Positions 22,501 through 31,500 of a stretch of DNA of 64,000 nucleotides are shown piece after piece. The stretch is from Colwellia sp. MB3u-41. Its GTDB lineage: Bacteria > Pseudomonadota > Gammaproteobacteria > Enterobacterales > Alteromonadaceae. The position numbers and the translations under genes were made by a program. Location: the NCBI RefSeq assembly GCF_014076845.1, contig NZ_JACGUT010000058.1, positions 124,001 to 188,000 on the forward strand, given 5' to 3'. How positions within the stretch are numbered: the first letter of the stretch is position 1; the number at the start of each line of letters is the position of its first letter. The notes below the pieces were generated by a model that ran no database searches, had not been told where the DNA came from, and saw nothing but the letters and a program-made list of their open reading frames with translations.

Positions 22501-25500
22501 CATCAATACCAGCCAAAGAAGAACGCCAGAAGCTTTCTGCTTTAGACATGTCTTGATTTTGCAACCACTCAATGTAAGCAGAAAAAGGACGAGGTACACC
22601 TGGGTTCCAATCTTGACCACTGATTGATTTATTGTAGCAATCTAATAATTCTCCCATCAATATACCGGTACACCAGCCATCAAGTAATAAATGATGACGA
22701 CTCCAGACCAAATAATAAGACGTTTCGCTAAGCTGAATAAGCGCTACACGCATAAGTGGAGCTTGTTGAAAATCAAAGCCACTTGCTCTGTCTTTCGTCA
22801 GGTATTCTTCCAGCTTTTCTTGCTGCTCTTCACTCGAATAAGTTTGCCAGTCTTCAATAGTGATCGGCATAACCGCTGATTTTTCTATCAATTGAACAGG
22901 TGCGTCGATGCCTTCCCAAATAAATCGCGTGCGCAATATATCATGACGTTCAATCAGTTTTTGCCAACAATTTTTAAAGTGTTCAATATCCAGTTCGCCT
23001 TCAACAATGCCGCTAAGTTGATTGAAATAAACACTTTCATCAGGAGATAATCGCTCGTGAAACAGAATACCTTCCTGCATTGGCGATAAAGGATAAGCAT
23101 CTTTAGTTAAGCGCCACTGTGGAACACTTTGAATTGTGTCTATTTGCGATTGTGTGATGTTAAGTAATGGGTAATCTGAAGGTGATACTCCGCCACTTAG
23201 AGGTTCTTGGCAATGTAACACAATAGATTTTAAGGCCTGAATATAATCACTCCCTAACTTTTCAATAGTAGCACTATCAAAATAAGCGTTTGAATAGCTC
23301 CATGTAATTTGAAATTTACCATTAAAAACCGCACCGCCAACATCAATTAAACTATGACGTTTACCGTTTAGATCCTGATTTGGAGCTTTCTCTTCTGTCG
23401 CAGAACTCAACCAGCTTTTTGATGCATCCAAATTATCAAATTGTCCCAGATAATTAAATGTAATTTCAGGGTTAACCACTAAAGAGGCACGCACTTCATC
23501 ATCAGAATGAAGATATCGTAATGCCCCGTAACCAATACCGTTGTTAGGAATACTTCTCAGGTGTTCTTTAATTGATAATATCGATTGACGCATATCATTT
23601 GAACACGCAGGTAGTGCCACTGGAAATAAATTAGTAAACCAGCCCACTGTTCGACTCACGTCAAAAGAATCATTTACTAATTCCCGGCCATGTCCTTCCA
23701 AACTGATTAAACATGTTTCAGAATCCATCCAATTACATAAAGTCTGCGACAATGCGGTTAATAAAATATCATTAATACGGGTACGATACACTTCAGGAAT
23801 TTTTTTCAACAATGCTGTAGTGTCAGCAATATCTAACTCAAATGACAACCTTTCTGTCGAATCTACGGTATTGCTGCCATTTTCAAAATCCTGTGGAATT
23901 GGTGCATAAGAGTTGTTTGCAATGGCTTTCCAATAACCCAGCTGTTGTACAACTTTGGATGACATAGCGTATTCAGCTAAACCATGACTCCAATCTAAAA
24001 CCGAAGTACTTTTTGCCTGTAACTCTATTGTTTGACCAGATTTAGCTTGATTGTAAAAACTAAATAAATCATCCAATAAAATTCTCCACGAAACACCATC
24101 GATAACCAAATGATGACAAGTGATAAACAAACGTTCACCGTGCTTTTCACCTAAATTGATATAAGCAACACGCCAGATAGGACCATTTTCAATCGATAAA
24201 CTGGTTTGTATTTCATCTGTAGTTTGCTTGATTAATGCTGCTACATCGCCACCAGATGCTACAGCTTCTTCTAATGAGATAGTTTGCAGTACATCAAAAG
24301 TTTGTACTTGGATCTCTTGTTGCCATTTATCCTGTACAGAAGAGAACTTGCTGCGTAAACTATCATGTTGATGTTGAATAGCGTCTAATGCACTTTTTAA
24401 CACATCCAGATCAATAGATTCATTCAACTTGAACAGCTGAGATTGGTTCCACTGATTCATATTTCCGTGTTCAAGGCCAAAGAACCAATGCTGGATCGGA
24501 GTAATACTTGCGTGCCCGACAACAGGGGCTAATTGATCAATTATTTTTGAAACACTTGTCACAGTAACCACTTGACTCATGGCCAAGATTGTCTGAGTTT
24601 CAAAAAGTTGCTTAGGTGTGATCTCCAGACCAACGTCCTTTAATCGAGAAACAATCTGCAAACTAACAATTGAATCACCACCCAGCTCGAAAAAGTTATC
24701 GTGAATACCCACCTGAGTTACATTCAGTGTGTTTTTCCAAACCTGAGCGATCTTTCTCTGTAATTCATTTTGCGGCTCACCGTCTTCATGGTGAACAATT
24801 ACATCCATTGGATTTGGCAATGCTTTTACATCAACCTTACCATTAATGGTTAATGGTAAGGCATCTAAACTCAAGATTAATGATGGCACCATATAGTCGG
24901 GTAAAAAGCTACTGGCATGTGCTTTTAACGAATCAGGTTCAACATCACCTACAATATAAGCAACCAGCTGTTTGCTGTCAGTTGAGTTTTCTTTAACAAC
25001 CACAACAACTTGTTTTACTTTTTCATGTTCAAGTAAGCAAGCTTCAATCTCGCCTAACTCAATTCTAAAACCACGAATTTTTACTTGTTGATCAATTCGC
25101 CCCAAGTATTCTAAATCACCATCAACGTTATATTTCGCCAAATCACCACTGCGGTAAAGTTTACTGCTAGTGGTAAGGGAATGATCAATAAAACGTTCTT
25201 TAGTAAGTTCTTCTTTACCCAAATACCCTTTGGCTACTCCAGTTCCACCCACATACAATTCACCGCAAACACCTGCAGGAAGTACATTTTTATATTCATC
25301 AAGTACGTAAACATTCAAATCAGGCAAGGCTTTACCAATATTACTGACAGATACAAGCAAGTCACTTTCACTTAAACATTTATAAGTTACATGAACCGTT
25401 GTCTCTGTAATGCCATACATGTTGATTAATTGGATGTCATCAAGGGCATGACGCTCAGTCCAGGATTTAAGTATGCTGCTTTCCAGCGCTTCACCACCAA

Positions 25501-28500
25501 AAATTACGTAACGTAACGCTAGTTCATTATGTTTTGCATGATTCTCATCAACGTTATTCAATAACTTAAAGGCAGATGGTGTTTGGTTTAATACCGTTAC
25601 TTTATACTTTAACAATAAATCATAAAAGCTATCAGACGAACGACTGATCCAATAAGGAACTACAACTAAGTGACCACCATGAAGCAAGGCTCCCCATATT
25701 TCCCATACTGAAAAATCAAAGGCATATGAGTGGAATAACGTCCAAACATCTTTGTCTGTGAAGTTGAACAGTGGCTGAGATGTTGAAAATAGTCGTGATA
25801 CGTTATTATGACTAACCACTACGCCTTTAGGTTGACCTGTCGTACCTGAAGTATAAATAACATAAGCACTCGCATTAGGTTTAAGTGACAAATTCAAATT
25901 GTTAGCATCAAATGCTGCCAATTCTGCATCAAGTTCATTCAAATAAATCAATTCATCTGTTTCAGAAAACGGTAGGTTTACTTGTGATTCTGTCAGTACG
26001 AACTTAACCTTTGCATCATCAAATATATAACTGATACGGTCTTGTGGTGCTGTCGATTCAACAGGAACATAAACTGCACCCGCTTTCAAAATGGCAATAA
26101 TTGCTAAAATAGTTAAGTGACTGCGCTCCATACAGATACCGACAAAATCCCCCTCACTAACGCCCTTATCACGCAATAAATTGGCTAACTGGTTGGCTTG
26201 TGCGTTTAGCTCTGCATAAGTTAAGTGTACGTCATCAAATGAAACCGCTGTTTTTGTAGCAAACTGTGCTGCTTTTGCTTCAAATGTTTGATGAATTAAT
26301 TCGGCTCTCAGTTCAGTGTTGCAATCAGAAGTAGCGCATTCAGAAGTAGTGAGTGTTTTTAAATAAGCACTCTCTACAACTGGAGTCATTAACGATAGTT
26401 GACTAACTTTACCTTGCTCACCACTATTAACCATGTTGTGCAATAATGCGGTAAAGTGAGCAAGCATGTCGGCAACAACAGCTTGTTCAAATTTGTCCTG
26501 CTCATAAATAAGCTCAAATCGGCATTCTTCATCAGGAATAACCATCAAGGTCAAAGGAAAGCCCGTGCCGCCACCTGAAGTTTGATCACCGTTATAAATT
26601 GTGATCCCTACTTTATCCTGTAGTTCTTGATTACCTTTACCAATAGGATAGTTTTCAAATACAACGATACTGTCGAACAATGATGCATTTGGTGCAACTT
26701 GACTCCAAGACTTAATTTCTTTCAATGGCGTATATTCAAATTCTCGCACTGCTAAATTGGTTGTTTGAATTTGCTTGGTTAACTCAGCAATATTGGCATT
26801 ACCTTCAATCACCTGGCGAATAGGCAAAGTATTGATGAATAAACCCAGCATGCTATCTGAATCTTCCAACTCTACCGGACGACCTGCCGCTGTAGCACCA
26901 AAAACAACATCTTTTTGTCCACTGTATTTTGACAACAAAATTGTCCAGGCAGATTGAATTATAGTATTTAGCGTTACATTACACGCTTGTGCTAACTGGT
27001 TTACTGCAGTCGTTAGAATTGGATCCAATGTTTCTACAATGCGACCGTTACCCGTTATTCCCGTTTTGTTTTTAGCTATAGGAAGCGCTGTTGCTCCTTC
27101 AACACCAGCTAATTGATTGCTCCAGAAAGATTTAGCAGATGCTTCGTCCTGTTGTGCTAACCAGGCAATATAGTTACGGTAACTTGCCGGCTTTGCTAAA
27201 ACTAAAGCCTGACCTTCAATACGAGCCTGATAATCTGCTAATATTTCGCTAATGAAAGATGATAAACACCAACCATCCAATAACAAATGATGATAGCTCC
27301 ATACAACAAGCGCTTCACGTTCAGAACGATGAATAATATTGACGCGAAGTAATGGTGCATTGTCTAACTCGAAATGATGGTTACGATCTTCTTCTAATAA
27401 ATTTTCAATCGCTTTATTTTGTGCTGTCTTATCCATTTCCTGCCAGTTATGCACTATTAACGGCAAAGTTAACTGGGCTGCAACCACTTGATGTGGAATA
27501 GCTACATCTCCCCACAAAAAAGACGTTCGTAAAATATCATGGCGATTAATTGCTGCTTCAAACGCTTTACTGAAAGCATCGATATCAATACCCTGACTAA
27601 AGTTGCCAATCACCTGATTAAAATATAATCCCTCTTCAGGCGCCGCCAAACAATGATACAACATCCCCTGTTGAACTGGAGATGCAGGATAGACATCGGC
27701 TACTTTAGGATCTTGACGTAACTCTTCAAGTTTTTCAGCGGTCATTTCAGCCAGTTCAAAAGGAGCAACGTCAAAAGAAACTCCGGCCTGCGGACGCACA
27801 TCATCTTGTTGATGACTAACAATTGCACGTGACAATACCGCAATAGATTGATATTCCAATAATTGTGAGGGGGTAAACACAATATTATTTTGTCTTGCAC
27901 ACGCTATAATTTGCAACGCTTTTATAGAATCGCCACCTAACTTCAAAAATAAATCGTGACGAGTAATAGCATCGTTATTCAACACTTCGCGAGCAATCGC
28001 TAATAACGCTTGTTCAGTAGATGAATATGGTGTTTCAATTAAGTCAGCTACCTGACTAATCGTCAACACATTGAAAAGTTGTTGTGGGGTAAACACCAAA
28101 TTAATTTTACGCGCCTGTGCAATAATTTGTAATGCTTTAATCGAATCACCGCCCATTTGATAGAAATTGGCGTTCACAGAAACTTTTTCTAAACCTAATA
28201 CTGATTGCCAGATAGAAACAAGCGCTTCTTCAACTTCATCTCTCGGCGCTTGAAGTTTATCAGTTGATTTATGCGCAGAAGGTTCTGGCAAGGCTTTATG
28301 ATCAACTTTACCATTTGCCGTTAATGGTAATTTATCAAGCACTTCAATCAGGCTAGGAACCATATATTGTGGTAATTTAAGACTAAGCTGGTCAATAACA
28401 GTTGAAGCTATGTCTTGCGGTCCAACGATGTAAGCAGCTAATACTAGTTCTGACGTAACAGGATGTTCAACCGGAAGTACACAAACGTCCACCACATCTG

Positions 28501-31500
28501 CCAGATTGCTGATGATTGTTGCAATTTCACCCGGCTCTACCCGATAACCTCTAATTTTTACTTGTTCGTCCATACGACCAACAAATTCAATATTGCCATC
28601 AATTAATTGACGAACGCGATCACCGGTACGGTAAATTTTACCACTTGTTTGAGTATTTAATCGGCTATGGCTAAACGGGTCATTCAAAAAACTGACCTCA
28701 GTTAATTCATCACGATTAAAGTAACCCAAAGATACCCCTTCACCACCAATGTATAATTCACCGGCAACACCTTGAGGCACTAATTTTAAATCATTGTCTA
28801 AGATATATACGTAGCTGTTTGCTAATGGCTTGCCAATAGGAACAGAGCGGCTTCCATCTAGTGCAGCACCTTTAGAAACGTCATAACTCAGTGCCCCAAT
28901 GGTACTTTCTGTCGGCCCATAATGGTTGATGATTCTGCAGTCAGGGTTAAGTTCGAGCACTTTGCTCACTAAACCCGGCATTAAGCGCTCGCCACCAAGT
29001 AACAAACATTCGGTTGGTAAAATACCTGCCGGATCAGATAATGTCAGCAACCCTTCTAAATGAGAAGGCGTGATCTTCATACAAGTCACAGGTTCCTGCT
29101 GCAATGCATCAGCCAATTGATTGGCATCCAAGTTAAATTCAACAGGGAAAAAACGGAAGCAACGACCACTGCATAATGCACCAAACAATGCGGTATAACC
29201 TAAATCTGCCGCCATGGTAGACATCGCCAGCATTTGAGCATTTTCTGGTAGTTTCAATTCCAGATGAATACTTTGCAAATAACTCAGTAAATTTCTGTGA
29301 CTAACTTCAACACCTTTAGGTACACCTGTTGAGCCTGACGTATACAAAATATAGGCAGCTTGATTACTATCAACTTCAATATTAGGGTTATTCGCATCAT
29401 CACTCAAAGTTGTTAATGCTAAATTAATGCTGGTGATATTTGATCCGAAATTGTAATCACTCTGGCTGATCACTAATTCACATTTTGCTTCCTGAACGAT
29501 GCTTTCAATTCTTTCAATCGGCCATTCATTATCTACTGGAATAAATGTCGCGCCTGCTTTAAGACAAGCAAACATCGACAGTGGATAGTACTCATTTCTA
29601 GGCAATAAAATAGCAACTTTTGACTGAGGTTTTATTCCCTGTTCGATTAAAGTATTCGCCAGACAATTGGCCTTTGCATTAAATTCTGCATACGTAAGGC
29701 GAATTTTATTAAAAACAATCGCATCTTGTTCACCAAATGCATTTACCTGTTTTTCAAAAACCTGTGCAACAGTCTTTGAAGCTTCAACATTTGTTAACTC
29801 TGTTTGCATTGCTTGAGGTTGCTCACGTTGCATTAGCTCAAGCGCTGTATTAACTTCTTTTTCCGTGAACAATTCTTCAATATCAGCTAGCGCAACCTCA
29901 GGGTTATTTGAAAGAACATCCAGAGTTTGTTTAAAACCATTAACAATTCGATTGATAGTTTCAGAACGAAACAGTGAAGTATTATATTCAAGCGATCCCT
30001 GAAGACCATTCTCCCCTTCTTCTAAAATAAGTAATAAATCAAATTTTGCTGTACTGAAATCTTGCATTAACGGCGTTACCTGAACACCTTCAACGTCAAT
30101 GCTATTCATCGGCTGATTACGCATCACCATACGTACTTGATACAAAGGTGCTTTTGCTGTACTTCCTGCACTTTTATCTTTATTAACTAAGTTAGAAACT
30201 TGATCAAATGGCACGTCTTGATTTTCATAAGCTGCCAACGTTGTTTCTTTAATCTGTTGTAAAAATTGGCTAAAACTTAACGAGCTGTCTACTTTTCCAC
30301 GCAATACCAATGTATTAACAAAAAATCCAATTAATGACTCAAATTCACTTTCAGTACGGTTAGCGATTGGTGAGCCTATCGTAATATCTGATTGACCGGT
30401 AAAACGACTCAGCACTAATTGAAAAGCAGCCAAAGTAGTCATAAATAATGAAGCGCCTTCTTTTAAACACAACGACTTAACGCGTTGGTCTACTTCGCTA
30501 TCAAACTGAAAATGCTCTCGTGCACCGTTAAAAGTTGGCATTGACGGACGAGGAAAATCCAACGGTAAATCCAGTGTTGGTGATAAGTCAGCAAGCTGTT
30601 GTTGCCAATAATCTAATTGTTGTAAAATTGAATCGTCATTCGCCTGACTTAATTGCCACATTGTATAGTCGCCGTATTGCATCGGTAAAGGCGCTATATT
30701 GTCTAAATTAAGACCCGCAGTATAATGTTGATAAAATTGTACAAATTCACGAATGATTATGTCGAATGACCAGCCATCGGTAACAATATGGTGAACATTA
30801 AGCACCAAAACATGACGTTCAGGAGAGATTACAAATAAACTCGCTTCTATCAGTGGATCATTTGCTAAATCAAACTTACGTTGTCCAATTTTGGCTATCG
30901 CTTGCTTGATTGTTTCATCAAGTTGCTCAGCGTCTGTTTGCTCTAGTGAAGTAACGGTAAATGGTAATTCCATAGACGCGTGTATTAGTTGCACTACCTC
31001 GTCATTTTGTTCAACCATATTGGTCCGCAATACTTCATGACGGTCAACAATGGCTTGTAAACTTTTTTGCAACGCTTCGCTGTCTAAGGCCCCTTTTAAT
31101 TCTACCGGGCTACAAATATTGTAAGCACTGGCACCACCACTTAACTGTGTAGTCACCCATAAACTTTTTTGAGCATAAGACAAAGGCAACGGCGAAAGTC
31201 TGCTCGGGATCTCCAGCTTATGGCTGGTATTTGTAGTTTGTTTTATTAATTGACTTAGTGCATTAATGGTTGGGTTAGCAAAGAAGTCGCGTACTTCTAA
31301 TTTGAAATTAAGTTCTTTGCGTACTCGTGTAACAACTCGGGTTGCTAGTAATGAATGCCCACCCACTTCGAAAAAATCATCATTGATACCGATTATTTCA
31401 ACATTTAAAATATCCTGCCAAATCGTCGCTAAAAGTTTCTCTGTTTCACTACTTGGAGCTACATAAATCGTTTTATTATTACTTTTCGTCCAATCAGGCT

